From Euonymus europaeus (Eukaryota; Streptophyta; Magnoliopsida; Celastrales; Celastraceae): a DNA stretch of 64,000 nt. The notes beneath the pieces are model-generated. The model made no database searches. It was not told where the DNA came from and saw only the letters and a program-made list of their open reading frames with translations. How positions within the stretch are numbered: the stretch's first letter is position 1; the number at the start of each line of letters is the position of its first letter. Positions 9,071 through 20,339 of the stretch are shown piece after piece. Both the position numbers and the translations under genes were made by a program. Location of the stretch: contig OY756958.1 in assembly GCA_963580455.1 (NCBI GenBank), positions 3,236,501 to 3,300,500 of the forward strand, written 5' to 3'.

Positions 9071-11513
9071 AGAGTTGACCATTTTCTTTATCAATTTATC
9101 CCAGTAACCATGAGCTGAAACTTGAGTTCCTTACTCTGTATAGCTTTAAGCTACCATGACTTAGCTGCTGGAAAACAGCTGGTTTGCAAGACAAGTCAAT
9201 TTACTAGTGATTACATTAAATTCTTGTGCAAGCTATAAAGCTTTGTAGAGGATCCCTTGATGCATTTGACTTCATACGAAAAAATACAATGTTCATATGA
9301 ATATCGATCTTTCGATGTTGAGGATCATTGTCCCTCCATCGATCTTGAAGAGATGAATGGAGTTGGGAAGGCAGGTATGATAAAAGTGAGAAGCACTTAA
9401 TGTTTTTTGTGCTTTTCAATACACTAACCGAAGGAAACAACTATTTCTTCGAGCCTTTGATGTATTAGAGTTTGAAAGTTGAAAATGAATGAATGAACAT
9501 CAATAGAGGACTTTTAGCTTAAGGAAAAAAGTGAGAAGCAAAAAATAGGCAGGTCGTTTATACTTTGTGCTTTTTATGAAATGCACAAACATCTATTTCG
9601 GGGAGCCTTTGTTGCACATTGGGCTGAATTTGGCATGGCCAAAGAGAATGAATAATTGTGAGATACTGAGATAGGACTTGCATTTGAATAAAATTGAAAA
9701 GCGCTCAATGGGTATAGTTGGCTTGAAGTTTTAAAATGAAAGATAATGAATGAACGGTGGGAGAATAATTTTGTGTTTTTCATGTAATACATTAACCTAA
9801 GGAAATAACATTTATTTCCTGGTACCTTTTCTAGGCTTGGCTTAGAATTTTAAAAGTGAAAAAGAATGAATGAACGTAAGATAGGACTTTGACATGGAAA
9901 AAAATGAGAAGCAATCATTGGGCAGATTCGTTTATATTTTGTGGTTTGCATGAAATATACTAGCTCAAGGAAATAACATCTATTTCTCGGAGTCCAGGTT
10001 GTACACTTGACTTGAAAATTGAAAGTTCAAAAAGAACGTTGGATGGTGTGAAAAGACTTTAGCATGAGGAAAGAAGTGAGAAGCAGTAATGAGTAGGTCA
10101 GTTTACATTTTGTATTTTTCATGACATACATCGAATCTGGGAAACAATTTATATTTCTTGGAGCCATTTTTTTACACTTGGAGTGGAATTTTGAAACTAA
10201 AAAAAACAATGAATGAATAGTTTGAGAGGATTTAGAATGGGGAAAAAGTGAGCACCTGGAAAACATTTAGCTAAGAGTTTCAAAACTAAAAAACATTGTA
10301 TAAATGGTGAGAAGGTGCCAGCCAATGGAAAAAATTGACCCTCCCCCCTTATTCTTGAGCATAATTGTCCCTCCCCTCGATATTGAGCATCATTGTCCCT
10401 GCCCCTACTAAAATTTGAGGATCATTGTCCCTCCCTAGTCCCTCATACCATTCTCGAACTTGTGGATCATTGTCACTCCCCCATTTCGATCTTAAGGATC
10501 AATGTCTCTCCCACTTGATCTTGAGTTACGAAAGAGTTGAATATTAGATTTTTCTCAATTTGGTATCATAATAACCATAATTGTCCCTCCCCTGATCTTA
10601 AGCATCATTGTCCCTCCCCCTTCTTAAACTTGAGGATCATTGTCTCTCCTCGTTCTTGAACTTAGTGATCATTGTCTCTGCCCCTGTTCTTGAGTTATAA
10701 AAGAGTTTACTATTTTCTTTAGCAATTTATCCCAGTAACCATGAGCTCCGTATAGCTTTAAGCTACCATGACTTAGCTGCTATAAAACCAGCTGGTTTGC
10801 AGGACAAGTCAATTTACTAGTGATTACATTAAATTCATGTGCAAGCTATAAAGCTTTGTAGAGAATCCCTTGATACATTTGACTTCATATGAAAAAATAC
10901 AATGTTCCACCTAGGGCCCGACACTTATGCGTCTATGATATGTGTCTATTCACACTTGTGCGTTGAATGTTGAATGTAATGAATGAAAATCATATATATG
11001 GATCTCTCGATCTTGAGGATCGTTGTCCCTCCCTCTCGATGTTGAGGACCATTGCCTCCCTATCTTATCGATCTTGAAAAGATGAATGGAGTTGGGAAGG
11101 CAGGTATGATAAAGTGAGAAACACTTAATGTTTTTTGTTCTTTTCAATACACTAACCGGAGGAAACAACTATTTCTTCGAGCCTTTGATGTATTGGAGTT
11201 TCAAAGTTGAAAAAGAATGAATGAACATCAAGAGAGGCCTTTAGCATGAGAAAAAAAGTGAGAAACACAAAATAAGTAGGTTCGTTTACACGTTGAGCTT
11301 TTTAAGAAATGCACTAACATCTATTTCACGGAGCCTTTGTTGGAAACTGCTGAATTTGGCATGGCCAAAGAGAATGAATAATGTGAGATAGGACTTTGCC
11401 ACTTTGGCATGATAAAAGTGAGAAGCCTTAATGTTTTTGCTCGTTTATATTTTTTTCTTCTGAGGAAATTTATTTCTTGGAGAGTGTGTTGTATAGTTGG
11501 CTTGAAATTTTAA
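9070..11513. repeat. Diverged satellite-like array, left part, with pyrimidine blocks 3 and 4
   Basis: Imperfect monomers of about 145-180 bp carry the same ordered landmarks. These are GAATGAATGAAC, AGGACTTT.GCATGG, AAGTGAGAAGCACTCAATG, GTTTATATTTTGTGCTTTTC, ATGAAATACACTAAC, GAGGAAATAACATCTATTTC, GGAGCCTTTGTTGTACA and CTTGGCTTGGAATTT. GAATGAATGAAC-type landmarks fall near 9488, 9740, 9864, 10206 and 11213. A pyrimidine block lies at 10316-10705 with a smaller one at 11005-11085. The stretch 9070-9480 is repeated at 10690-11220 (for example TATAGCTTTAAGCTACCATG in both), giving a higher-order repeat of about 1.6 kb. Confidence 0.75.
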
Positions 11514-12758
11514 TTTTTTTTTTCTCACAAGAAGCATATATTAGATTGATAACTGAATATCTTGCAGTACAAGATGGGACACCTCATGAGGATATTCGTC
11601 CAGAAGAAAATAATCACTATTCTTCCCTAAAACTAAATGAGCCAATCCATGAGCCACCGAATTGGCGGATCTCCGAATATGGCATACCTCCGATTGAAAA
11701 AAAGAGGGAAGAATTGATCGTATAGCATCAACAATGACACCATATGGTAAGAAGTTTGGCTCACATTTCATAACCTGATTAACAACAATCAGTGAATCAG
11801 ACTCCAACATTATATTTCGATAACCGCAGTCCATAGCAAATTGTAATCCCGCTAATATAGCCATTGCCTCTCCTTGACACACGTCCCTACAAATCTGCCC
11901 TTGCATCATTGCAGCCCCTAACACCTCCCCACTAGAGTCCCGCAGCACAACCCCTATTCCTAACAAGCCATCCCTGAAAGCGGCATCAACATTAATCTTG
12001 ATTATTGCTCCCAAAGGTCGCTGCCAATTCAATGCATGCCTAGGGAGAGCCCGTGCTGCACTTCCAGCAGCATGCATCAAAGCTGGTCGGTCGCGAGTCA
12101 TCTCTGCCATCAAAGTTGACGATCTATTCGCCAGATTTTGAGGAGTTGAACACACCTGATCATGCACTACCTTGTTTCGATTAAACCAAAGAAGCCAAAT
12201 GACTACAAAAATTAGACCTTGATCTTGAGGCTCAGCCATATTCAAAATCAAAGTTAACCAAGCTTTAAATTCCATCCCGTGCATATAAAGGATTTTATTG
12301 TGCAGACCCAGCACTCTCCAAACCATAGATGCTAATGGACATTCAAAAAAAATATGTGCACTGGTCTCCACAGCCTCATCACACACCGGGCATTCTACAC
12401 CCACCTGAAGACCTCTTCTTACTTGATTAGCCCTCGTTGGCAGAGAGTCCCGACCCGCTCGCCACAAGGTATGCTTTATCTTCGGGATAGTAGGAAGAGC
12501 CCAGAGTCGCTTCCACATCATTTGAGAAGAAGGATCATCTTGCAGACTATCCTCCAACTCATGCTGAACCAATGAATGCGCCAAATGATACCCAGTTTTC
12601 ACTGAATAAATGCCCACTTTACTTTCAGCCCATATGCTTTATCTTCGGGATAGTAGGAAGAGCCCAGAGTCGCTTCCACATCATTTGAGAAGAAGGATCA
12701 TCTTGCAGACTATCCTCCAACTCATGCTGAACCAATGAATGCGCCAAATAATACCCAG
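11514..12758 (-). mobile_element. 5'-truncated LINE (non-LTR retrotransposon) 3' end
   Basis: On the minus strand the element carries the C-terminal ORF of a plant L1-type LINE and ends in a 10-base poly(A) (poly-T at 11514-11523 on plus). TTTTAA flanks both ends (11508-11513 and 12759-12764), fitting a short target-site duplication. The empty target is visible in the paralogous array copy at about 9733 (AGTTTTAAAATGAAAG). The 5' end contains a 130-bp direct duplication (12470-12599 and 12633-12762, one visible mismatch). The endonuclease and reverse-transcriptase core are missing, so it cannot move by itself. Confidence 0.85.
11541..12617 (-). CDS. LINE ORF2 C-terminus: zf-RVT + RNase H-like domains
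   Basis: A 358-codon uninterrupted frame. Residues 1-110 form the zinc-binding reverse-transcriptase tail (YSVKTGY at 4-10, MMWKRLWALPTIPKIKHTLWR at 33-53, CPVCDEAVETSAHIFFECP at about 76-94). Residues 200-330 form a plant RVT_3/RNase H-like domain: KINVDAAFRDG, CQGEAMAILAGLQ, MLESDSLIVVNQV, and a terminal HIRRSANSVAHGLAH where the last acidic residue is His, as is common in this subfamily. The frame is fragmentary relative to a full ORF2 of over 1,000 residues, and the reading start is a truncation boundary rather than a real initiation site. The whole frame being open implies a fairly young insertion. Confidence 0.85.
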   Translation of the reverse strand: MGIYSVKTGYHLAHSLVQHELEDSLQDDPSSQMMWKRLWALPTIPKIKHTLWRAGRDSLPTRANQVRRGLQVGVECPVCDEAVETSAHIFFECPLASMVWRVLGLHNKILYMHGMEFKAWLTLILNMAEPQDQGLIFVVIWLLWFNRNKVVHDQVCSTPQNLANRSSTLMAEMTRDRPALMHAAGSAARALPRHALNWQRPLGAIIKINVDAAFRDGLLGIGVVLRDSSGEVLGAAMMQGQICRDVCQGEAMAILAGLQFAMDCGYRNIMLESDSLIVVNQVMKCEPNFLPYGVIVDAIRSILPSFFQSEVCHIRRSANSVAHGLAHLVLGKNSDYFLLDEYPHEVSHLVLQDIQLSI

Positions 12759-12764
12759 TTTTAA

Positions 12765-15010
12765 AATTGAAAGAGAAGGAATGAACGGTGGGAGAACAAT
12801 TTTGCGCTTTTCATGTAATAGTGTAACCTAAGGAAACAACATCTATTTCCTGGGATCTTTGCTACACTTGGCTTAGAATTTTAAAAGTGAAAAAGAATGA
12901 ATGAAGGTAAGATAGGACTTTGACATGGAAAAAAATGAGAAGCACTCATTGGCAGCTCCGTTTATATTTTGTGGTTTGCATGAAATATACTAACTTGAGG
13001 AAATAACATCTATTTCTTGGTGTCAAGGTCGTACACTTGACTTGGAATTCCAAAGTTCAAAAAGAATGATGGATGGTGTGAGAAGCACTAATGAGTATGT
13101 CAGTTTAATTTTGTGTTTTTCATGACATACGCTAACTTGAGGAAACAATTTTTATTTCTTGGAGCCATTTTTGTATACTTGGCGTGCAATTTTGGAACTA
13201 AAAATAAACAATGAATGAATAGTTTGAGAGGATTTAGAATGGGGAATAAGTGAAAGTGAGCACTCAATGTCTGTTTATATTTTTTACTTCTCATGGAAAT
13301 GGCTAACCTGTGAAAATAACATTTATTTCATGGAGCATTTGTTGTACATTCAGCTAAGAGTTTCAAAACTAAAAACATTGAATGAATGGTGAGAGAGGAA
13401 CTTTAGCATGGAGAAAAGGTGTGAAGCACAGAATGTGCAGGTCTGTTTATATTTTGTGTCTTTTTTGTGAAATACACCAACTTGAGGAAACATCTATTTC
13501 TAGAGTCTTTGTTGTACACTTGACTTGGAATTTCAAAACTGAAAAAGAATGAATGAATTGTGCGAGTTAGGACTTTTCCGTGGGGAAAAAGTGGGAAGCA
13601 GTTTGTTTATATTTGGTGCTTGTCGTGATATACAAACTTGAGAAAATTTATTTCCCCAGGCTTTTGTTGTATGGTTGGCTTGGAATTTAAAAATCGAAAA
13701 AGAATGAATGAACGGTGGGAGAAAAATTTGGCATGGGGAAGGAGTCAGAAACACTCAATGGATAGGTCTGTTTAAATTTCACATTTTCATGAAATACACC
13801 AACCTAAGGAAACAACTTCTATTTCATGGGAGCCTTTGCTTATACACTTGGCTTGGAATTACAGAAGTGAGAAATAATGAATGAACGAGAGATAGGACTT
13901 TGACATAGAAAAAAAATGAGAAACCCAATGGACAGATCCGTTTATATTTTGTGCGTTTCATGAAATCTACTAGCCTGAGGAAATGACATCTATTTCATGG
14001 AGCTTTTGCTGTATATTTGGCTTTGAATTTCAAAAAAAAAAAAAGAATGAATGAACTGTGAGATGGAATATGGCATGAGGAAAAAGTGAGAAACACAAAA
14101 TGAGCAGATCCATTTATAGCTTTGTTTTTCATGTTTGTTTTTCATGAAATATGCTAACTTGAGGAATTTATTTCGAGGCTCCTTTGTTGTACAGTTGGCT
14201 TTGAATTTCAAAATCGAAAAGGAATGAATGAACTGTGAGATAGGACATTTTCATGGAGAAAAAATGTGAAATACTCAATGGATAGGTCCGTTTATTTTTT
14301 GTGCTTATACAAACATGAGGAAATTCATTTCCTGTAGTCTTTGCTGTACAATTGACTTGGAATTTCAAAACTGAAAAAAGAATGAATGAATGGTGCAGGA
14401 GAACACTTTGGCATGGAGGAAACTTGAGAAGCACTCAATGGACAAGTCTGTTTAATTTTTGTGTTTTTCATGAAATACACTAACATAAGCAAACATAATC
14501 TATTTCTTGGGAGCCCTTGCTGTAAACTTGGCTTGGAATTTCAAAAGTGAAAAAGAATGAATGAACATGAGATAGGACTTTGACATGCAAAACGTGAGAA
14601 GCACTCAATTGGCAGATCCGTTTATATTTTGTGCATGAAATTTACTGACCTGAGGAAATCACATTTATTTTTGGAGTTTTTCTTATACACTTGGCTTGGA
14701 ATTCAAAATTGAGAAAGAAGAGAATACTTTGGTATGGGGAAAAAGTTGGGTCGGTCGTAGTTCAGTTTAAATTTTGTCTTTCTCATGAAATAGAGAAAAT
14801 AATTTCTATTTCTTGGCGCCATCCCTGTACACTTGGCGTGGAATTTCGAAACTAAAAATGGAGCTAAAATGGGGAAATACTATATATTTCATGGAGCCTT
14901 TGTTGTACATTTATTTGGCTTGGGATTTCAAAACTAAAAAAGACTAAATGAACGTTGGGAGAGGATTTTGGCATGAGGAGTCAATGGACATGTCTGTTTA
15001 TATTTTGTGC
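12765..15010. repeat. Diverged satellite-like array, right part
   Basis: At least 12 head-to-tail monomers continue after the LINE. The GAATGAATGAAC-like landmark is near 12775, 12893, 13065, 13209, 13378, 13545, 13702, 13877, 14045, 14220, 14380 and 14560, giving spacings of about 118-180 bp, mostly 157-180. Each monomer retains GTTTATATTTTGTGC, CATGAAATACAC, ATCTATTTC and TTGGCTTGGAATTTC. 12770-13260 corresponds monomer by monomer to 9733-10260, which identifies the higher-order copy. No coding frame survives; the 64-88-codon minus frames repeated here are simply the monomer read in an open frame. Confidence 0.8.
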
Positions 15011-16216
15011 TTTTCATGATACAAAAACAATCCTTAGGAAGCAACAGCCAGTAGCTTATGAATGTCCGCTCCGGGAGCATTGTCCATTGATGTCCATGTT
15101 TGGAGGGGTTTCTAGAGATTCTTGACTTTTGTGGTTGGATATAGACTCTCTTTTTTTTTTGATAAACTAGTTGGATATAGACTTAACCTGAGTTTCTGGT
15201 TGCTTCAAGGGAAGAATTGGTGAGGTAGAGACATGGAGATTGGAGGGGTTCGGTATACTCGTAGGTCACGGACTTTGGTTTCCTTTGGCTAATTTCGAAG
15301 TTTTGAGCAATTTATTAGTTAAATTGAATTTAAATGAGTCGATTTTTTAGGATCGATCGAGAATTTGGAGTTAAATCCATTGGTGGCGCATCCCTTTCAA
15401 TGGGTCGAATGAAATTCTTCATTTTACTTGTCAATTTCTAGCTGCCATGGGTGGATGTGTGTGTTGATTGATGATTCATTTTACTTGTCGACTCGGCTGT
15501 CCTGCGAGAAGGTCTACATGCCGAGTTTCAAAAAATGTTGGGTCACCGCTTACTAGGCGGCGGCGGCGGCGTCCACGGTGGCCATGAATGGGATCGAGGT
15601 GACGCGATGAGTGTACCTCCAGTGCCATTTGCCTTTTTGGTGGTCGGAAACCGGTGAAATTCGGCTTTGAAGCTCTCGGTGGCCGTGGCTTTTCCTCCTC
15701 CATTGATGGCGAAAGTCAGCTCATTTCCATCCGAAACTAGTATGGTTGGTTTTGTCTCGTCCTTCTTGTGCCACCATTTTCTCGATTCTTCGCCGGATCA
15801 AAAATCGTGCTTTCCGTCGTGTCGCCGTTTCCATTCACACGATGGCACCATTTGTTTAGGGTTTTGGTTATCTCGGTTTCCGTGCCAAACCATTTTTATT
15901 TTATGTTATCTGTTTTACTGTAAATTTACCTTCCTGCCCTCTCATCTCTTATTTAATTATGCGTGCCACCCTTCTCTATTTATAATTCTGCCATCACCTA
16001 TAATTATTTTTCTATTCTATTTTTGGCTTCCTAAATTCTTAGTAATTTTATTTTAACTCCCATTATTATAATTCTAGTTCTCATCATTTTTATTTCCCAT
16101 ATAGAACTGATGAAAAATATTATAATACAATTTAACACATATTATTGCACACTAAAAATCATAATAAATACCACATAACTCGCTTTGCACTATTACGTAA
16201 GCTATCCCACGATTCT
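15011..16216. other. Spacer; possible LTR ending at 16226
   Basis: No gene is recognised. 15500-15850 is unusually GC-rich for the window (several GGCGGCGGCGGC triplets), and its open frames on both strands (75 and 129 codons) look compositional. The right edge ends GGGTGTTACA (16217-16226), a typical LTR 3' end, directly abutting a gypsy coding remnant; a truncated LTR is possible but its left end was not found. Confidence 0.3.
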
Positions 16217-16228
16217 GGGTGTTACAGC

Positions 16229-16518
16229 TAAAGTCTAGTGCCAAATACAAATTTGTAGCGAATTAGAAGCGTCACCATCTTGAATTTGATGTTGGTGATA
16301 TGGTATGGGCTGTCTTAACTCGTGATCGATTTCCTGCAAGGACATACTTCAAATTAGCAGCTCGCAGATTGGTCCTTAGAAGATTTGCTAAAATTAATCC
16401 TTATGCATACCGTGTGCAGCTGCCACCCGATATCTGTACTTCTGATTTCTTCAAAGTGAAACATTTAATTCCTTGTCAACGTGATTCTCTAGCTGTTTTT
16501 TCGATTTTGAAACATTAA
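16229..16518 (+). pseudogene. Ty3/gypsy polyprotein C-terminal remnant
   Basis: The plus frame reads SSAKYKFVAN, a stop, then KRHHLEFDVGDMVWAVLTRD, RFPARTYFKLAARR, INPYAYRVQLP and DFFKVKHLIP. This is the chromodomain-less integrase tail typical of plant gypsy polyproteins (HLEF.VGD.VWAVLT.DRFP, INPYAYR..LP, VKHLIP). One in-frame stop, truncation to about 95 residues, and absence of the rest of pol show it is a fossil. Confidence 0.85.
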
Positions 16519-16795
16519 TGATTGACATGTACACTTATTTTAGGTAAAATTGTAGGTATGCATACTTTATGAGACTTATTAGGGATAAAGTCACTCATTT
16601 AAATTTATTTGCAACCAAGTCTAGTTATTACGTTTTTTTATAATTAATATGATTTCTATTTTCTGGATTCATGCCAAAATTGGAGACTTTTAAGAAAAAT
16701 ACATATTAAATGAAGAAAATTTAATTTAGAAAATATATTAATTTTTCTGTTTTAATTAATTATTTTATTTCCTTAATCGATATGTTGAGCATACA
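16519..16795. other. AT-rich spacer
   Basis: No gene or recognised repeat; homopolymer-rich sequence between the gypsy remnant and the telomere-like repeat. Confidence 0.35.
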
Positions 16796-16799
16796 CAAA

Positions 16800-17065
16800 C
16801 TCGTTAGGGTTTAGCGAATTCGTTGTTCTTAGGGTCTAACACTTATTGTTTAGGTTACAGTATGAAAATTCGACACACGAGCCCGTTAGGGTTTAGCAAA
16901 TTCGTTCTCCTCAAGGTTTAACATCTGTTGTTTAAGTTACAATATGAAAATACGATACAAGTGCCCGTTAGGGTTTAGGGAATTCATTTCCCTTAGGGTT
17001 TAGCAAATTCGTTCCCCTTAGGGTTTAATACTTGTTGTTTAGGTTACAACATGAAATTAGGAAAT
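16800..17065. repeat. Degenerate ~80-bp tandem repeat with telomere-like TTAGGGTTTAG cores
   Basis: Three to four units each combine CGTTAGGGTTTAG, GAATTCGTT or CAAATTCGTT, CTTAGGGT.TAA.AC, TGTTTAGGTTACA and TATGAAAAT. TTAGGGTTTAG occurs at 16804, 16886, 16968 and again near 16993. A further partial unit is at 40427-40487 (GAGTTTAGCGAATTCGTT). The core matches the plant telomere heptamer TTTAGGG in phase for only one and a half units, so it is not a telomere tract. It is better described as a tandem repeat that contains a telobox-like core. Confidence 0.65.
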
Positions 17066-17179
17066 CTAATGTACCCAATATAAGAGATGTGGAAGAAATG
17101 GTAGGAATCGGAGGTGTCAAAGACAATGGGGAATAAAAGGAAAAAGACTATTCAAATGAAATATCAAAGGACGCCAAAA

Positions 17180-19400
17180 ATTGATTCAACTTAGGAGAGA
17201 AACATCGATACCTTTTCTGGGTTTTAGAATAACCAAGAAAAAGGCATCACAAGGTACGGGCAACAAGTTTAGTCTTTTGTGGAGGAGCATGTCGAACATA
17301 AGCAGTACACCCGAAAACTCGAAAAGATAAATGAAATGGACTCTAGTCTGAGAGTAACTCAGAGATAGGAGACTTGCCACAAAGAACTAAAGACGGAAAA
17401 TGATTGATTAGATAACAAGTCGTCAAAACAAAATCACTCTATAAATATTTAGGAACATTCATGTGAAACATAAGGGCACAAGAAGCGTCTAAAATATGAC
17501 GATGTTTACGCTCAACGACACCATTTTATTGGGGAGTATAGGAACATAGAGTTTGATGAACTATACCATGAGTGCGAAGGAAATCAAGCATATGCTGAGA
17601 AAGGTATTCACCGCCATTATCACTCCGAAATATCTGAATTGTAGTATGAAACTGGTTTCAGATTTCTAACACAAATGTTTGAAAAACATAAAATAGCTCA
17701 GACCGAGACTTCAACAAATAAATATAAATAACACGTGAGAAATCATCAATAAAAGTCACATAATAGCGAAAACCCCAATAGAAGCCACAGGACAAGGTCC
17801 CCAAATATCAGAATTTACTAAAGCAAAAGAAGCAAAAGCTCGATTATTTTGTCGAATAGGATAAAAAAAACACGTGTTGTTTTTGCTAAATGACAGGACT
17901 CACAAGACAACTGAGACTCGGGCTTAAAATTATGAAAGAGATTTTTTAGTGTAACTAAGGAGGGATGACCCAATATGCAGTGAACAATCCAGGGAAGAGA
18001 TTCCACAATAGAGCATGCGGTAGCAGAACTCTCATTCAACACATACAGACCATTAGCCATCCCACCACTATTGATAGTCTTCCTCTTCATAAGGTTCTAA
18101 AACGCACGATAAGTAGGAAAGAATGTCACTTTGCAGTGTAAGTCACGAGTAATCTAACCAATAGATAACAAATTAAATGGATTTTGGGGTGCATGAAGAA
18201 CATTTTGAGCACCATAGTGGAGGACAATTTTGCAGAAGCACAACCATGTACTTTCAACAAGGATCCATTCGCCACTGTGACTATGATGATAAGGAGTCAC
18301 ATAAAAGTCAGAAAGAGTACATGAGACATTTTTCAAATGGTGTGTGGACCCCGAATCAAGAATCCAAATGGGAGTAGTAGCCAAACAAGCAATCAAATTA
18401 CTCATAAAGGTAGCAACAAGAGAATAACAGAGCTGCCAATTTGATGTTGATTATAGTGGGCAAATTCATTCACGGTCATTTCCACGTTCTACTGACCCGA
18501 AGATGTACTAGACTCGATCACAACAACATTCGCAACTGGCTTGCCATGTAATATCTTGTTGTATGGACAAATATGACCTATTTCCTCCACAATAATGATA
18601 GGTATGAGTCTCACGATCAACTATACCATGGACGCACCCACGTCCACCATGACCACTAGTACGATAACCAAGAAAGGCAGAATGGTCACCGCCAGAAGAT
18701 GGGACCCGTGGTGGATTGTCATGTAACACAGAACGATTGAGTTGACAATAAGTGTCAGAGAACGTAAGAATTTCCTATCTAGATAGTATGTGAGCATGAG
18801 CTCTTTCTAACTCTAGATCCAGACTGGCCAGAACATATACTACAACAATTTGCATACGTTGTTCATTGAACGTGCTGACACTACTAGTAAATGGAAAAAG
18901 TCTTGCAAACTCGTCAGATAAATTTTTAAACTGGGCAAAGTGCTCTTATAACGGTTTGTCACTTTGTTTGGAACGGAACAAGTCATTCATAACCTTATAT
19001 AACTGCGAGAGATCCTGTGAGCAGGAATATATTTCTTCGATAGTCATCCAAAGTTCATTTACAGTGTCGGCACTAGAAAACAACACTTGATTGACCGATC
19101 CATCGAGTTCATAAGCTGGCTAAAAATCGTTGCATCACGCATGATCCAGATTTTGTACTCGACCGTACTAGTTGATGGTTCATCAACATATAAGTGTTGA
19201 TCTAGTCCCATGCCTTGTAAGGCTTTCAACACATTTTTGCGCCATAGAGGATAAACCACAATGCCATCGAGTTTTTCATCAACCAATTGAATGGAACTAG
19301 TAATCACTTCAGATTGTTGATTATCCACAACATGTTGGTCACCAGTTACATCAAGTTCACCTTCACTGTCAACAACGAACGTTTTGCTAGTACACTATAA
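17180..19400 (-). mobile_element. Decayed Ty1/copia retrotransposon (gag to integrase)
   Basis: Reading the minus strand from right to left on the map gives the copia order. A gag UBN2-like segment (19059-19328, includes YPLWRKNVLKALQGMGLDQH) is followed by a degraded zinc-knuckle region (18508-18729). Then come an aspartic protease segment with WILDSGSTHHLKNVSC (about 18300-18375), a pre-integrase segment with LGHPSLVTLKNLF and CESCHLAKTTR (17818-18090), and integrase traces to 17180 whose frame changes repeatedly. Stops and shifts separate every block; no reverse transcriptase or RNase H is visible on the left. The element is a fossil. A possible primer-binding site is listed separately. 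Confidence 0.8.
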
Positions 19401-19640
19401 GGATCGAACTGCAAATTCCAGAACCATCAGAGACCAAACTGCAATGGCAAAAATATAAGGGGCCAAACTGAAAATTCCATAATATCAGGAACCAAAATGT
19501 AAATTCTATAAATAGTAGGGATAAAACTGCAAATTCCAAAAATAATATGGATTGAATTGTAGAATTTTAGAAATATTAGGGATCAAACTGAAACTCCTGA
19601 AAATAGTAGGGACCAAATTGTAATTTCCTAAATTATTGAG
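19390..19640. repeat. Tandem repeat of ~42 bp units
   Basis: Six or so units of AGGGACCAAACTGCAAATTC followed by a short A/T-rich link run from 19400 to 19640, with substitutions such as GGATCGAACTG and GGATTGAATTG. It lies in the probable untranslated leader of the copia fossil, or next to it. This type of motif is common in plant intergenic repeats. No coding potential. Confidence 0.65.
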
Positions 19641-20108
19641 CACACAGTGGACATAAAATCAGTAGTCCACTAGATGCACTTTAATTTGAAATTAAAATCA
19701 ATAGCAAATAATCAACACATCAGCGATTCAACGAACCATTGTGAACGTTGGACGCCCAATTTCAAGACCCAATAGGATCCACTTTTACCATCCAGCACCA
19801 GATGAGAACAGATCAATCGAATCCAAAAAGAAAATTGCAAAATCGGAGAGACTGGAAGATAGCAGAGACCTTCTTATATCATTGCCGGTGGTCACCACTT
19901 CCGACAAGGTAATAGAAAACTAACCGCGAATAGGTTAAGTGGAGTGTCGATGTTGATATTATATCGAGAAAGACAAACCAGTAACAAAAAAAAAGGGAGA
20001 GATGGAAAGGTATAAACGATGGAACCTGGGAGGAGATGAAAGAGATTGACAATGGGGAAGGCGGCGGTTGGTGATGGTCATGGAACCAATAGTGGCTCAC
20101 GTGATGTT

Positions 20109-20122
20109 GGCCTCCGATGCCA
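20109..20122 (-). mobile_element. Possible copia primer-binding site
   Basis: On the minus strand the sequence TGGCATCGGAGGCC resembles the initiator-methionine tRNA primer site TGGTATCAGAGC used by most plant LTR retrotransposons, with several substitutions. It is placed and oriented correctly to be upstream of the copia gag at 19.4 kb. The LTR would then lie to the right, from about 20123, but no second LTR copy was found to confirm it. Confidence 0.3.
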
Positions 20123-20339
20123 TATTTGTGTGTAGTATTCGTATTAGTGGCTATGATTAGTTGTGTAGTGTTCAGTGTATCATAAAGAACACTGTCTCAC
20201 TTATTATATATGTAAACAAGTAGTTCATACACATACAATGTGTGGGAGACACAATTGATAAAACATATAGGTATAAATGGAAGGTAGACAAATGGTAGAT
20301 GGGAGGTAAGACAAATAGCAGATAGACTAACAAATCTAT

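Noticed and set aside
9574..14434. Minus-strand open frames of 72-88 codons repeated along the array.
   Set aside because: They are the satellite monomer read in whichever frame happens to be open, not a gene family.
15476..16056. Overlapping open frames of 75 codons (minus) and 129 codons (plus) in a GC-rich patch.
   Set aside because: Composition-driven: arginine runs from CGG repeats on one strand and hydrophobic low-complexity on the other; no motif and no sensible splice borders.
16800..17065. True interstitial telomere.
   Set aside because: The heptamer is never repeated more than about one and a half times in phase; the repeat unit is about 80 bp.
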